Assembly (NCBI GenBank): GCA_902771445.1
Contig: CACXXD010000014.1
Location: forward strand, 1 to 33,167
Source: an uncultured Prevotellaceae bacterium
GTDB taxonomy: Bacteria > Bacteroidota > Bacteroidia > Bacteroidales > Bacteroidaceae
Reading direction: 5' to 3'
DNA length: 33,167 nucleotides
Shown: positions 17,439 to 25,213 of the stretch, in pieces
How positions within the stretch are numbered: the stretch's first letter is position 1
How the letters are laid out: each line of letters starts with the position of its first letter
The notes under the pieces: generated by a model
The model's database searches: none
What the model was told of the DNA's origin: nothing
The model's input: the letters and a program-made list of their open reading frames with translations, nothing else
Translations under genes and position numbers: made by a program

Positions 17439-18242
17439 TCATTTCAGTTCATATATACCTGTCGGCTTGGTGCGCTTCAGCACTTCAAGCTGTAGGTCTT
17501 TCCCCACAACCACCCCGTATGAGCGTAGCACACTTTCGACCGTCTTGCGTGCCAGTTCCGGATGATTGTTCTCTTCCGACAGATGGCAGAGCCAGACATA
17601 TTTCAGTTTCTCGCTCATGTTCTTGGCTATGGCCTCGCCACAGGCAGCGTTGCTCAGATGTCCCGTTCCGCTCAGGATGCGCGTCTTCAGATGATAGGGA
17701 TAAGGCCCCTGTTTCAGCATTTCAATATCGTGGTTGGCCTCTATCACCAGATAGTTGGCTCGCGTGATGAACTGCGCCATCCCGTCGGTCACCATGCCCG
17801 CATCTGTGATGATGCAAAAGCTCACACCTTCTGCTTCGATGAAGTAGCCCACATTGTCGCTACTGTCATGTGGAACAGAGAAAGGAGTCACCGTAAAGTC
17901 GCCCAGCGTGAACGTGGTGCCTGCCTCAATCACACGCCGCAGGTCGACGTTCACCTTGCGCTGAACACAGTAGTTCCTGTCTATGCCTTTATGCACAACG
18001 GCAGTTGCATAGACTGGCAACATGCAGTCATAGCTCAAGGTGCCAACCGACTTGATGTGGTCGGCATGATCGTGCGTGATGAGCACATGATGAATCTGCG
18101 TCAGACTGAGTCCATAGTCCCTGAGTCCTTTCCTCAAGGTCCTGATGCCCACGCCAATATCAATGATAAGCCCATCATGTTCAGTGTATAGAAAGTAGCA
18201 ATTACCACTGCTGCCACTGCCAAATGATATGAATTTGAGCAT
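17439..18242 (-). CDS. MBL-fold metallo-hydrolase (YycJ/WalJ-like)
   Basis: A 267-residue cytoplasmic metallo-beta-lactamase-fold hydrolase. The start MLKFISFGSGSSGNC is characteristic of the YycJ group, which in other bacteria is linked to DNA-repair nuclease activity. The metal site HxHxDH is present as H57, H59, D61 and H62. Further ligand candidates are in FSVPHDSS, ITDAG and the LSGTGHLSN segment. I prefer the ATG at 18242 because the frame upstream lies across a -7 box (TACCTTTG on the minus strand at 18261-18268) and has no family similarity. It converges with trmD with only 18 nt between them. The substrate is not known. Confidence 0.85.
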   Translation of the reverse strand: MLKFISFGSGSSGNCYFLYTEHDGLIIDIGVGIRTLRKGLRDYGLSLTQIHHVLITHDHADHIKSVGTLSYDCMLPVYATAVVHKGIDRNYCVQRKVNVDLRRVIEAGTTFTLGDFTVTPFSVPHDSSDNVGYFIEAEGVSFCIITDAGMVTDGMAQFITRANYLVIEANHDIEMLKQGPYPYHLKTRILSGTGHLSNAACGEAIAKNMSEKLKYVWLCHLSEENNHPELARKTVESVLRSYGVVVGKDLQLEVLKRTKPTGIYELK

Positions 18243-18260
18243 ATTTTTACTATTTTGTTG

Positions 18261-18268
18261 CAAAGGTA
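18261..18268 (-). promoter_or_regulatory. Candidate -7 box of the MBL hydrolase gene
   Basis: TACCTTTG on the minus strand, 18 nt before the ATG, matches TAnnTTTG. A TTTG lies 22 nt further upstream, slightly beyond the usual spacing. Confidence 0.5.
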
Positions 18269-18346
18269 GAGAATTTTTTCCGATAAATTGCAAACGTTTA
18301 CATAAAAATTCATATAAACTCACATACAAAATCATGGGCTTTGCCG

Positions 18347-18354
18347 TAATTTTG
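18347..18354 (+). promoter_or_regulatory. Candidate -7 box of uxuA-uxuB
   Basis: TAATTTTG matches the Bacteroidota -7 consensus and lies 41 nt upstream of uxuA. No clear -33 box is present, which would suit an activator-dependent promoter, but this is inference. Confidence 0.35.
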
Positions 18355-18395
18355 CATTCAGAACTTAGAACAAAAACATTTTACAAGATTACAGA

Positions 18396-19628
18396 ATGGA
18401 AAGAACATGGAGATGGTTTGGCAAGAACGACAAAATCACGCTTGCCATGCTGAGACAAATCGGAGTTGAGGGCATCGTCACGGCACTGCACGACGTGCCA
18501 AACGGCGAAGTGTGGACACGCGAAAGAATTCGCGACTTGCGCGAATACATCGAGAGCTACGGCATGCGCTGGAGCGTTGTGGAGAGCCTGCCCGTATGCG
18601 AGAGTATCAAATATGGTGGCCACGACCGCGACCATCTGATAGAGAACTACAAGGAGAGCCTGAAGAACCTGTCGCTCGAAGGCATACACACCATCTGCTA
18701 CAACTTCATGCCCGTGCTCGACTGGGCCCGCACCGACCTGCTGCACGACAATCCCAACGGTGCATCGAACCTCTACTTCAACTATGCCGAGTTTGCCTAC
18801 TTCGACATCTATCTGCTGAAGCGCGAAGGTGCTCGCGAGGAGTGGGCCAAGTTCCAGTTCCCACAGGGCGTAGGCGAAGGCCGCAACGTGCTGGCCGAAG
18901 CCGACGAGCTGGCCAAGGGCATGACACCCGAGAAAGACCATGCACTGGTTGAGAACATCGTCATCAAGACGCAGGGCTTCGTGTCGGGCAACTTCAAGGA
19001 AGACGATGAGCACCCGCTTGAGATATTCCGTCAGCTGCTGGAGCTCTACAAGGGCATCGACAAGCAGCAACTGCGCGAGAACATGAAGTACTTCCTCGAG
19101 GCCATCATGCCCACTTGCGAGGAGTACGGCATGAACATGTGTGTTCACCCCGACGACCCCCCCATCGAGATTCTGGGCCTGCCGCGCATCGTGCGCACCG
19201 AAGAGGACATCCAGTGGTTCCTCGATGCCGTTCCCAACAAGCACAACGGACTTACGTTCTGCGCAGGCTCGCTCTCGGCAGGCGCCTACAACAATGTGGT
19301 CGACATGGCTCGCAAGTTTGCACCTCGCACCCACTTCGTACACCTCCGTTCGTGCCACATCTTCCCCAACGGCGACTTCACCGAAGCATCGCATCTGGGC
19401 GGACGCGCCGACCTCATAGAACTGGCCCGCATCTTCGAGAAGCAGAATCCCCAGCTCCCCATGCGCGTAGACCACGGCATGACGATGCTCGGCGACGAGA
19501 CGAAGGGCTACAATGCCGGCTATTCCTTCCTGGGCCGCATGTTTGCCCTCGGACAGGTGCAGGGCATTCTGGCCACCGTCGACCGCGAACTTGGAATAGA
19601 ATACAAACAACCTGGATTTTTCGATTAA
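18396..19628 (+). CDS. uxuA: D-mannonate dehydratase
   Basis: UxuA removes water from D-mannonate to form 2-keto-3-deoxy-D-gluconate in glucuronate catabolism; it is a Mn-dependent TIM-barrel enzyme. The protein, 410 residues, starts MERTWRWFGKNDKITLAMLRQ, and carries the family segments GIVTALHDVPNGEVW, YGMNMCVHPDDPP, FVHLRSCHIFPNGDF and RVDHGMTMLGDE, which include the expected His, Cys and Asp metal ligands. It ends normally. The uxuB gene follows after 33 nt, so the two steps from fructuronate to 2-keto-3-deoxygluconate are encoded together. No kdgK, kdgA, uxaC or GntR regulator is in this window. Confidence 0.96.
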   Translation: MERTWRWFGKNDKITLAMLRQIGVEGIVTALHDVPNGEVWTRERIRDLREYIESYGMRWSVVESLPVCESIKYGGHDRDHLIENYKESLKNLSLEGIHTICYNFMPVLDWARTDLLHDNPNGASNLYFNYAEFAYFDIYLLKREGAREEWAKFQFPQGVGEGRNVLAEADELAKGMTPEKDHALVENIVIKTQGFVSGNFKEDDEHPLEIFRQLLELYKGIDKQQLRENMKYFLEAIMPTCEEYGMNMCVHPDDPPIEILGLPRIVRTEEDIQWFLDAVPNKHNGLTFCAGSLSAGAYNNVVDMARKFAPRTHFVHLRSCHIFPNGDFTEASHLGGRADLIELARIFEKQNPQLPMRVDHGMTMLGDETKGYNAGYSFLGRMFALGQVQGILATVDRELGIEYKQPGFFD

Positions 19629-19661
19629 CAAGCAGCCCTCTCAGCAGAGGGTATCAAGACA

Positions 19662-20474
19662 ATGAAAAACTTATTCGACATCAACGGCAACGTGACCGTT
19701 ATCACGGGCGGCACAGGCGTGCTGGGACGCGCCATCGCCAAGTATCTGGCTCTGAACGGAGCCAAGGTTATCATCCTCGGACGCAAGGAAGAGGTGGGCA
19801 AGCAGATCGTAGACGAGATCACCAGTGAGGGCGGCTCATGCGAGTTCATGAAGACCGATGTGATGAATTCCGAAACGGTGCAGAAGAACTGCGACGAAAT
19901 CGTGGCTAAGTACGGTCGTGTGGACACGCTGCTCAATGCTGCCGGCGGCAACATGCCTGGTGCTACCATCGCTCCCGACAAGACTTTCTTCGACCTTGAC
20001 GCAGCCCAGTTCTCACGCGTGCTGGAGCTGAACCTGACAGGCACCGTCATCCCCACTCAGATTTTCCTCAAGCCAATGGTGAAGCAGGGCAAGGGTGCCA
20101 TCATCAACTTCTCGTCGATGGCAGCATTCCGTCCCATGACGCGTGTCTGTGGCTATGCCGCAGCCAAGGCCGGCATCTCCAACTTCACTGCCTACATGGC
20201 TACGGAGTGTGCCAAGAAGTTCGGCGAGGGCATCCGCGTCAACGCCATTGCCCCGGGCTTCTTCATCACTGAGCAGAACCGCTCGCTGCTCACCAACCCT
20301 GATGGCAGCTACACCCAGCGCGGTCAGGACGTCATCCGTCAGACTCCCTTCGGTCGCATGGGCGATCCCGACGAGCTTTGCGGCACCATCCACTACCTGA
20401 TGAGCGATGCCTCGAAGTTTGTCACTGGCACCGTAGCCAAGGTTGACGGCGGCTTCGACGTGTTCGCCATGTAA
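19662..20474 (+). CDS. uxuB: SDR-type fructuronate reductase
   Basis: A short-chain dehydrogenase of 270 residues, expected to reduce D-fructuronate to D-mannonate with NAD(P)H, the step before UxuA. The cofactor motif TGGTGVLG is at residues 15-22, NAAGG at 92-96, the catalytic serine at S151/S152, and YxxxK as Y165 and K169. This is the SDR version found beside uxuA in Firmicutes and Bacteroidota, unrelated to the long-chain mannitol dehydrogenase-type UxuB of E. coli. The specific substrate is inferred from the neighbour; as an isolated sequence only the SDR family would be certain. A strong terminator follows. Confidence 0.88.
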   Translation: MKNLFDINGNVTVITGGTGVLGRAIAKYLALNGAKVIILGRKEEVGKQIVDEITSEGGSCEFMKTDVMNSETVQKNCDEIVAKYGRVDTLLNAAGGNMPGATIAPDKTFFDLDAAQFSRVLELNLTGTVIPTQIFLKPMVKQGKGAIINFSSMAAFRPMTRVCGYAAAKAGISNFTAYMATECAKKFGEGIRVNAIAPGFFITEQNRSLLTNPDGSYTQRGQDVIRQTPFGRMGDPDELCGTIHYLMSDASKFVTGTVAKVDGGFDVFAM

Positions 20475-20531
20475 GCCTTCGTAAAGAAAGCCATCCGAAA
20501 AAAGACTGAGACTGAACAGCCAATCTCCCCT

Positions 20532-20567
20532 ACCCCAATCCCTCAGCATAATGGGATTGGGGTTTTT
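20532..20567 (+). terminator. Intrinsic terminator of uxuA-uxuB
   Basis: ccccaatccc (20533-20542) pairs with gggattgggg (20553-20562) and is followed by five T residues, about 60 nt after the uxuB stop. Confidence 0.85.
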
Positions 20568-20620
20568 GGTTTCATTACGTCAATTTCTTTCAGTCCCCCC
20601 AAAACTGATCCACCATAGTT

Positions 20621-20712
20621 TTGTCAAGATTATTCATAAAAAAAGGGCCTGCTGAAAGTAGCATTCTGGAGCGAGAAGAAAGAAATTGCCGTAATTTACA
20701 TAATTTTTTGAC
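20621..20712. repeat. Dispersed intergenic repeat (copy B)
   Basis: This stretch contains three blocks that also occur, separated, in the first 466 bp: ttgtcaagattattcata (20621-20638; compare 380-397), 20652-20677 (compare 7-32) and 20683-20702 (compare 434-453). It marks the left edge of the accessory patch before the tandem repeats and IS element. Confidence 0.5.
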
Positions 20713-20746
20713 TTTCGATTGAAAATTTTTTGAATAAATTTTCTGT

Positions 20747-20754
20747 TAATTTTG
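20747..20754 (+). promoter_or_regulatory. Possible -7 box before the tandem repeats
   Basis: TAATTTTG matches TAnnTTTG and sits 13 nt before the first 42-bp repeat, so the array might be transcribed on the plus strand. No -33 box at proper distance is seen. Confidence 0.25.
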
Positions 20755-20766
20755 AGCGCAGCGACC

Positions 20767-20976
20767 CTCGACCGACCTCGGTGCTCGCCCCAGGAGGCTC
20801 CGGCAGTGCTCGACCGACCTCGGTGCTCACCATCTGGCGCCCCGGCAGTGCTCGACCGACCTCGGTGCTCACCATCTGGCGCCCCGGCAGTGCTCGACCG
20901 ACCTCGGTGCTCGCCACCAGGAGCCCCGGCAGTGCTCGACCGACCTCGGTGCTCGACCCCGGACGCCCCGGCAATG
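20767..20976. repeat. Five 42-bp GC-rich tandem repeats
   Basis: The core ctcgaccgacctcggtgctc occurs without change at 20767, 20809, 20851, 20893 and 20935, with exactly 42-bp spacing. The remaining 22 bp vary: units 2 and 3 are identical, units 1 and 4 share caggag, and unit 5 differs more. Because 42 is a multiple of three, and no stop occurs in the unit, several frames are open on both strands and would encode 14-residue repeats, but every such frame here starts with TTG rather than ATG. The GC-rich array contrasts sharply with its AT-rich flanks. Confidence 0.9.
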
Positions 20977-21032
20977 AAGAAACGACCCCATTACTTGGAC
21001 AAATAAATCAATAACAAACCAACTTTTTTTTA

Positions 21033-21056
21033 AAAATTTTTCTCGCGAAAAATTTT
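21033..21056. repeat. AT-rich perfect hairpin
   Basis: aaaatttttc (21033-21042) and gaaaaatttt (21047-21056) are perfect complements with a tcgc loop. It lies between the tandem repeats and the transposase gene and could be a terminator or a replication-type palindrome. Confidence 0.55.
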
Positions 21057-21064
21057 GTCGGAAA

Positions 21065-22550
21065 GAAATTACTACAAATTAGAAGAAATTATTTCCAGAA
21101 CAATAGTTCGTTAAAAATTCAACATACGGCCTAACGGCTAAGCCGCGCAGCCAAAGAGTTCTTTGAAAATGTGATTAATTAAATTTTGGTTCGGTCGGTA
21201 TCGGCTTGCCTCAAAAATTCGCTTCGTCAGGAACGTATTGGTCATCAGCAACTTGAAGTTAGACATGGAATAGTCCATTCCTCTTTCCTTCATCATGACC
21301 TTTGCCACGTTCAGCGATGCGAATGATGCATTGAAAGCACAGTCGAGTTTGTTTGCATCCCGTGCCTGGGAGTCAGTAAGGCCGCAGTGTTGCTTTGCAT
21401 CCCGATAGCAGAACTCTATCTGAAACCTGGTTCTGTAAAAGTCGAGTACATCCTCGCCCGAAAGTGAAGTGTCTGTAGAGAAGAACAACTTGCGTTTCTT
21501 ATCAGGCATGATCCAGATGACGAGACGCACCTTGCACTTCAGTGCCTTGGAGTAAGCAATCAGCGTGTAGGCCATGCCTGGCAGTCCATCGACGAAGATA
21601 GGCAACATTCTCGACATGTCGAGTTTCTTCAGGTCTATCTTGCCGTCAATCATCTTGGGCCTTCCCCGCTTACCACTTCGCTCTCCCTCGTACAGATAGC
21701 ACAGGTGGGCATTGTCGCGGAAACGGCTGATGAGATGGAAGCCGTGCTTACGGATGCCGTCATAGAAAGTACGTGTGGAGAAGAATGCGTCGGCAACGAT
21801 GAGGTTGGACAGCTTCAGCAGTTCCTTGCGGTAGCGCTTGATGACAGCAATGTAATGATCGACAAGTGTCATGTTGCGCTTCTTCAACTCAAAGTTTCCT
21901 GGTGTCTGATGGGCGCGAAGCATCATGCAGTTGTGACTGTCGATGTCTATCAGTCCGAGACCCATAATCTCCAGCCCATGCTTCACGGCACCAGCACACC
22001 CCGACCAGAAACGACCAATATGCGGAGTCTTCTTGCCCGCCTTGCTGAGGTAGCAGGGGTCGATGGCTATGGCCTTACGTCCCTCACTGCCGAAGTAGCG
22101 AAGGGCGAGCGAGACGTTGAAGCGAAGCCAGTTCAGGCTCTTCGAACGTAGGCGTCCGAAGTTGTTGCGGTAGGTCTGTTCGCCGTGCCTGCCGTACTTG
22201 CCCATCTGGGTGAAATTTATCTTTCCTGGTATAACCATGTATAAAAGTAGTACATCGATGATGATTTTCTCAAAACTTTTGCTTAACTTTGCAGCGGAGT
22301 CCACGATGGTCTCCTTGCATATGCCCGTATATTGGTCGAGTGCTTCTGATATTTTATTCATTTTCTTAGCAGAGGTTAGAGACTACTAAGTTACTGAAAA
22401 TCAGGCACTTGACCAAATTTTATTAGTTATATTATGTTAACGTAACTCATTGATTTTCAAACGATTAAATGTATAATTAACTAAGTATTGCCAGAAAAAA
22501 AATATAATTATTTGCCCCTCAAGCGTGAACCATTTTGTTGTACTAATTTC
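21065..22550 (-). mobile_element. IS4-family insertion sequence (ends tentative)
   Basis: An intact transposase gene fills most of this segment. The ends are set on a weak inverted match: gaaattactacaa (21065-21077) against ttgtactaatttc (22538-22550), 12 of 13 positions. The resulting 1,486 bp is normal for the family. I could not find a target-site duplication, so the true ends may differ. The right end would lie within the hairpin at 22533-22578. Confidence 0.4.
21138..22361 (-). CDS. IS4-family DDE transposase
   Basis: A 407-residue RNase H-fold transposase with all catalytic residues in place: D101 (KAIAIDPCYLS), D191 (LIVADAFFS) and E316. The IS4 signature Y-x2-R-x3-E-x6-K is present as Y309, R312, E316 and K323 in YRTRFQIEFCYRDAK. 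The beginning (MNKISEALDQYTGI) and end are not truncated and no frameshift is seen, so the protein is probably functional. It acts on its own element by cut-and-paste. The gene is oriented against uxuAB and lies between the tandem repeats and the hemerythrin regulator. Confidence 0.9.
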   Translation of the reverse strand: MNKISEALDQYTGICKETIVDSAAKLSKSFEKIIIDVLLLYMVIPGKINFTQMGKYGRHGEQTYRNNFGRLRSKSLNWLRFNVSLALRYFGSEGRKAIAIDPCYLSKAGKKTPHIGRFWSGCAGAVKHGLEIMGLGLIDIDSHNCMMLRAHQTPGNFELKKRNMTLVDHYIAVIKRYRKELLKLSNLIVADAFFSTRTFYDGIRKHGFHLISRFRDNAHLCYLYEGERSGKRGRPKMIDGKIDLKKLDMSRMLPIFVDGLPGMAYTLIAYSKALKCKVRLVIWIMPDKKRKLFFSTDTSLSGEDVLDFYRTRFQIEFCYRDAKQHCGLTDSQARDANKLDCAFNASFASLNVAKVMMKERGMDYSMSNFKLLMTNTFLTKRIFEASRYRPNQNLINHIFKELFGCAA

Positions 22551-22711
22551 CGCCGTGGCGTAAATTAGTACAACAAAAAATATTTTCAATATTAAAACAA
22601 AATTGCCGTTCGGTTGGAATGAAAAGAAAAATTCCCGTCAATTATGTAAATTTCCAAAATAATTTCGAAGCGTGGGAGAAAAAGGCGGAAACTGAGCCGA
22701 CATAACGTCGG
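22362..22711. other. Intergenic region between transposase and regulator
   Basis: AT-rich, with no credible gene. It contains the likely promoter region of the transposase, the 46-bp hairpin (22533-22578), a segment (22632-22656) weakly resembling the dispersed intergenic repeat, and a short ccgac/gtcgg stem (22697-22711) directly after the regulator stop that may weakly terminate it. Confidence 0.5.
22533..22578. repeat. 17-bp perfect hairpin with GC-rich loop
   Basis: ttttgttgtactaattt (22533-22549) is the exact complement of aaattagtacaacaaaa (22562-22578). The 12-nt loop itself can pair as cgcc/ggcg, giving an almost continuous stem. T/A runs at both outer ends would allow termination in either direction, and one arm is the candidate right end of the IS element. 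Confidence 0.8.
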
Positions 22712-23671
22712 TCACAGCTTCACACTCGATATGTCGACCAAACCGTTGATGATGGCATAGATAGTGAGACCTGCGGGAGAATGAATCTGCAACTTGCGAG
22801 CAATGTTGCGACGGTGCGTGATGACGGTGTTGATGGAGATGCACAGATGATCGGCTATCTCCTTGTTGGCCATGCCCTGCACCAGCGAAACAATCACGTC
22901 CTTCTCGCGGTCGCTCAGCGCATCGGGATTCTGACCAGCCCCCTTGAACACCATCTCACTGATGTTCTTCGTGACATCACTCTGCTTAGCCAACTTCTCC
23001 AGACGACGAATGGCGGGTACAAAGATATGATCCTCAATCATGGAGTGCTGGCGCAGCCACTCCTCATTATCATAGATGTCGTGCAGTGTGGCCGTCAGCA
23101 TGTTGTTGTGCAGTCCGTCGCTGGGCAGATACTTAATAATGAGTAACTTCAGCTCGCGCAGTTTCTTGTCGGCTGCCCCGTGATGTTTCGAGAAAGTCTC
23201 GATGCTGTATTCTGCGGTTGCCTTGCCGTCCAGCAACGAACGGACGTATGGGAAGAGCGTCTTCTGTTCATACTGCATGTGCCTGCGGATCTCATGAGAA
23301 TACTCGTCGTAGAAACGCATGATGAGCTGTCCGAGCGAATCGTCTGGCTGCAGGCACTCGCTCAGCTCGCGCTTGATGAAAGGCAACTGAAAATCAAGAT
23401 AATAGGCATGGCTGGCCTCCAGATAGTGCATCAACGTCTGTATGGACAGCTGCTCGTCGTTCTCATATTCCCCACTGCCATTGATGGTGAAGTTGACCAC
23501 GGCCAGAAACGTATAAGTGTCAACCCCGTTATCCTCGCAAGTCTCCTGCACCGTCTTGTCGCCAAAGCCAAGGCTGATGCCAAAGGATCCCAACATCTGC
23601 AACAAATCATAATTATCACGTATGAGCGAGATCATCTTGTCGTCGGCTTCATACATTTTCTGATTTCTCAT
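22712..23671 (-). CDS. Hemerythrin-like sensor fused to LuxR-type HTH
   Basis: A 319-residue cytoplasmic regulator. Residues about 10-65 resemble the short ScdA/RIC-type N-terminal domain (DNYDLLQMLGSFGISLGFGD, then TVQETCEDNGVD). The middle is a hemerythrin-like four-helix region with HHE ligands: H82, H88, H131 and E135 (HMQYE), KHHGAADKKL, and HSMIEDHIFVP. The C-terminus is a LuxR/NarL-type helix-turn-helix (LSDREKDVIVSLVQGMANKE, then INTVITHRRNIARKL). Hemerythrin-type di-iron sites bind O2 or react with NO, so it probably senses one of these. The ATG at 23671 follows a good promoter; the longer frame to 23809 would run through that promoter and the operator. It diverges from the cytochrome cluster and is its likely regulator. 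Confidence 0.85.
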   Translation of the reverse strand: MRNQKMYEADDKMISLIRDNYDLLQMLGSFGISLGFGDKTVQETCEDNGVDTYTFLAVVNFTINGSGEYENDEQLSIQTLMHYLEASHAYYLDFQLPFIKRELSECLQPDDSLGQLIMRFYDEYSHEIRRHMQYEQKTLFPYVRSLLDGKATAEYSIETFSKHHGAADKKLRELKLLIIKYLPSDGLHNNMLTATLHDIYDNEEWLRQHSMIEDHIFVPAIRRLEKLAKQSDVTKNISEMVFKGAGQNPDALSDREKDVIVSLVQGMANKEIADHLCISINTVITHRRNIARKLQIHSPAGLTIYAIINGLVDISSVKL

Positions 23672-23697
23672 ACTGTATTTAATATTAAATCGCAATG

Positions 23698-23729
23698 CAA
23701 AGTTAGATATTTTTATCGACACGTGCAAG
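23698..23729 (-). promoter_or_regulatory. Promoter of the hemerythrin-LuxR gene
   Basis: On the minus strand CTTG (23726-23729), 20 nt, then TAACTTTG (23698-23705). This matches the Bacteroidota consensus apart from the first -33 base and fixes the start at 23671. Confidence 0.6.
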
Positions 23730-23755
23730 ACAGTGACTTCAATTTCATCAATTTT

Positions 23756-23788
23756 AGGTATTGCGAAAAACCACATTTCGCAATACCT
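23756..23788. promoter_or_regulatory. Perfect 13-7-13 dyad, candidate operator
   Basis: aggtattgcgaaa (23756-23768) and tttcgcaatacct (23776-23788) are exact complements around a 7-nt spacer. The dyad covers the -33 and most of the -7 box of the porin operon promoter, so a bound protein would be expected to block it. It lies in the divergent region shared with the hemerythrin-LuxR gene. Binding by that regulator is inference; a Crp/Fnr-type protein is the alternative. Confidence 0.7.
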
Positions 23789-23791
23789 TTG
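23760..23791 (+). promoter_or_regulatory. Promoter of the porin-imelysin-cytochrome operon
   Basis: ATTG (23760-23763), 20 nt, then TACCTTTG (23784-23791), about 30 nt before the first ATG. The A/C-rich leader lacks an SD sequence, and a similar acaaacacaaa leader precedes the imelysin gene. Confidence 0.6.
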
Positions 23792-23820
23792 CACCCGCAA
23801 AACCAACAAACAAACACAAA

Positions 23821-25137
23821 ATGAAACATTTTACATCTCTGTTTATTGCCTGCACACTTGCCTGTAGCCAAGCCACAGCTCAGTCGAACGACTATGAGAC
23901 CTACGAGAAATGGCGCATAGGCAGCTACGGCGAGATGCTGTCCTCCTTCAAGGACTACGGACTGAACCGCTACTTCAAAGGCAGTGCGGGTAATACGAAG
24001 AAGAACCACAACGAGATTTCCATCCCACGATTTGTACTGGAAGGTGAGTACAAGATTACCCCCAAATGGATCCTGTCGGCTGAGATCGAGTTCGAATCGG
24101 GCGGCACTGGCACCACATACGAGATTGAAGCCCAGTCGGGAGCCGAGAACGGTGAGTATGAGACAGAAGTTGAGAAAGGCGGCGAAGTGGCACTCGAACA
24201 GTTCCACATCACGCATCTCATCGTGCCTGCCTTCAACGTGCGTGTGGGCCACATGATCATCCCCGTAGGCCTGACCAACTCACACCATGAGCCGCTCAAT
24301 TTCTTCACAGCTGCCCGTCCTGAGGGCGCCACGACCATCATGGCCTCAACATGGCATGAGACGGGTCTTGCCTTCTTCGGCAAGTTTGGCAAAGGTCTGG
24401 CACAGTTTGACTATCAGGCGATGGTCACTGCCGGTCTCAATCCCAATGGCTTCGACAGTTACCACTGGGTGAAGAAGGCAAAGCAAGGATTCCTTGAGGT
24501 CGACAACTTCTCGGCTCCTGCCTACACCGCTCGTCTGAACTGGTCGGGCGTGCCGGGACTGCGCATCGGTGCCTCGGTCTTCTTCAATCCCAACGCCGGC
24601 AAGAATGCCGACAAGCTGACCACGTACAGCGATTTGGGCAAGATCAACGTACTGCTCTACTCGTTCGATGCACAGTATAAGAATAAGTTCGTGACAGCAC
24701 GGGCCAACTATCTGTCGGGCAACATCACAGAGACGACGGGACTGACCGCTGCCAACAAATACTACACCAACAAGTCGCCCTACAGCAGGATGGGACCCGT
24801 GGGAAAGCGTGCCGTTGACTGGAGTGCCGAAATCGGCCTCAACCTGAAGTCGCTGTTCTCTGGTGTGAAAGGATTCCCCACCATCTATCCGTTTGCCCAC
24901 TACAATTACTATAATCCACAGGAGAAATGCGAACCGGGACTCGTAGCCGACGAGCGCAATCAGGTGAGCCTCTGGAGCTTCGGTGCCAACTGGAAGCCAC
25001 TGCCCAACCTTGTGGTAAAAGCCGACTTCACCACTCGTCAGATTGGCACCAACAAGATTTTCGGCAAGAGCCAGTACAACAGCGAGAACGAGCTTCGCAT
25101 CGGAGTAGCCTATCAGTTGTGGTTTGCAAAGAAATAA
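23821..25137 (+). CDS. Outer-membrane porin-like beta-barrel protein
   Basis: A 438-residue exported protein with signal peptide MKHFTSLFIACTLACSQATAQ. The mature part alternates short hydrophobic and polar strands with aromatic residues (ISIPRFVLEGEYKITPKWILSAEIEFESGG, FNVRVGHMIIPVGLTN) and ends in a typical outer-membrane strand (LRIGVAYQLWFAKK). It resembles phosphate-selective porin O/P-type barrels of Bacteroidota, although the substrate cannot be read. As first gene of the cluster it sits directly behind the dyad-covered promoter. Its likely role is to admit a small solute, ion or iron complex for the periplasmic redox proteins encoded downstream; that link is inferred. Confidence 0.8.
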   Translation: MKHFTSLFIACTLACSQATAQSNDYETYEKWRIGSYGEMLSSFKDYGLNRYFKGSAGNTKKNHNEISIPRFVLEGEYKITPKWILSAEIEFESGGTGTTYEIEAQSGAENGEYETEVEKGGEVALEQFHITHLIVPAFNVRVGHMIIPVGLTNSHHEPLNFFTAARPEGATTIMASTWHETGLAFFGKFGKGLAQFDYQAMVTAGLNPNGFDSYHWVKKAKQGFLEVDNFSAPAYTARLNWSGVPGLRIGASVFFNPNAGKNADKLTTYSDLGKINVLLYSFDAQYKNKFVTARANYLSGNITETTGLTAANKYYTNKSPYSRMGPVGKRAVDWSAEIGLNLKSLFSGVKGFPTIYPFAHYNYYNPQEKCEPGLVADERNQVSLWSFGANWKPLPNLVVKADFTTRQIGTNKIFGKSQYNSENELRIGVAYQLWFAKK

Positions 25138-25213
25138 GTAGAGACACCACAAATCTGACTGTTCAACACAAACACAAAATAACACAAACTCACAAAAATA
25201 GCCCAAACACAAA

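Noticed and set aside
18381-19631. 416-codon antisense frame opposite uxuA
   Set aside because: It mirrors almost exactly the uxuA gene, which is fully supported by motifs; the antisense translation has no recognisable family.
20767-20976. CRISPR array
   Set aside because: The spacing is regular with a conserved 20-bp core, but the 'spacers' are related to each other and two are identical; there are no cas genes.
20730-21014. Open frames across the 42-bp repeats as repeat-protein genes (both strands)
   Set aside because: All begin at TTG, several frames are open at once simply because the stop-free unit is a multiple of three, and the -7-like box lies inside the plus-strand frame start. No frame has flanking sequence resembling a protein.
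23672-23809. Extended start of the hemerythrin-LuxR regulator
   Set aside because: The extension would run through its own promoter and the perfect dyad; the family-like sequence starts just after 23671.
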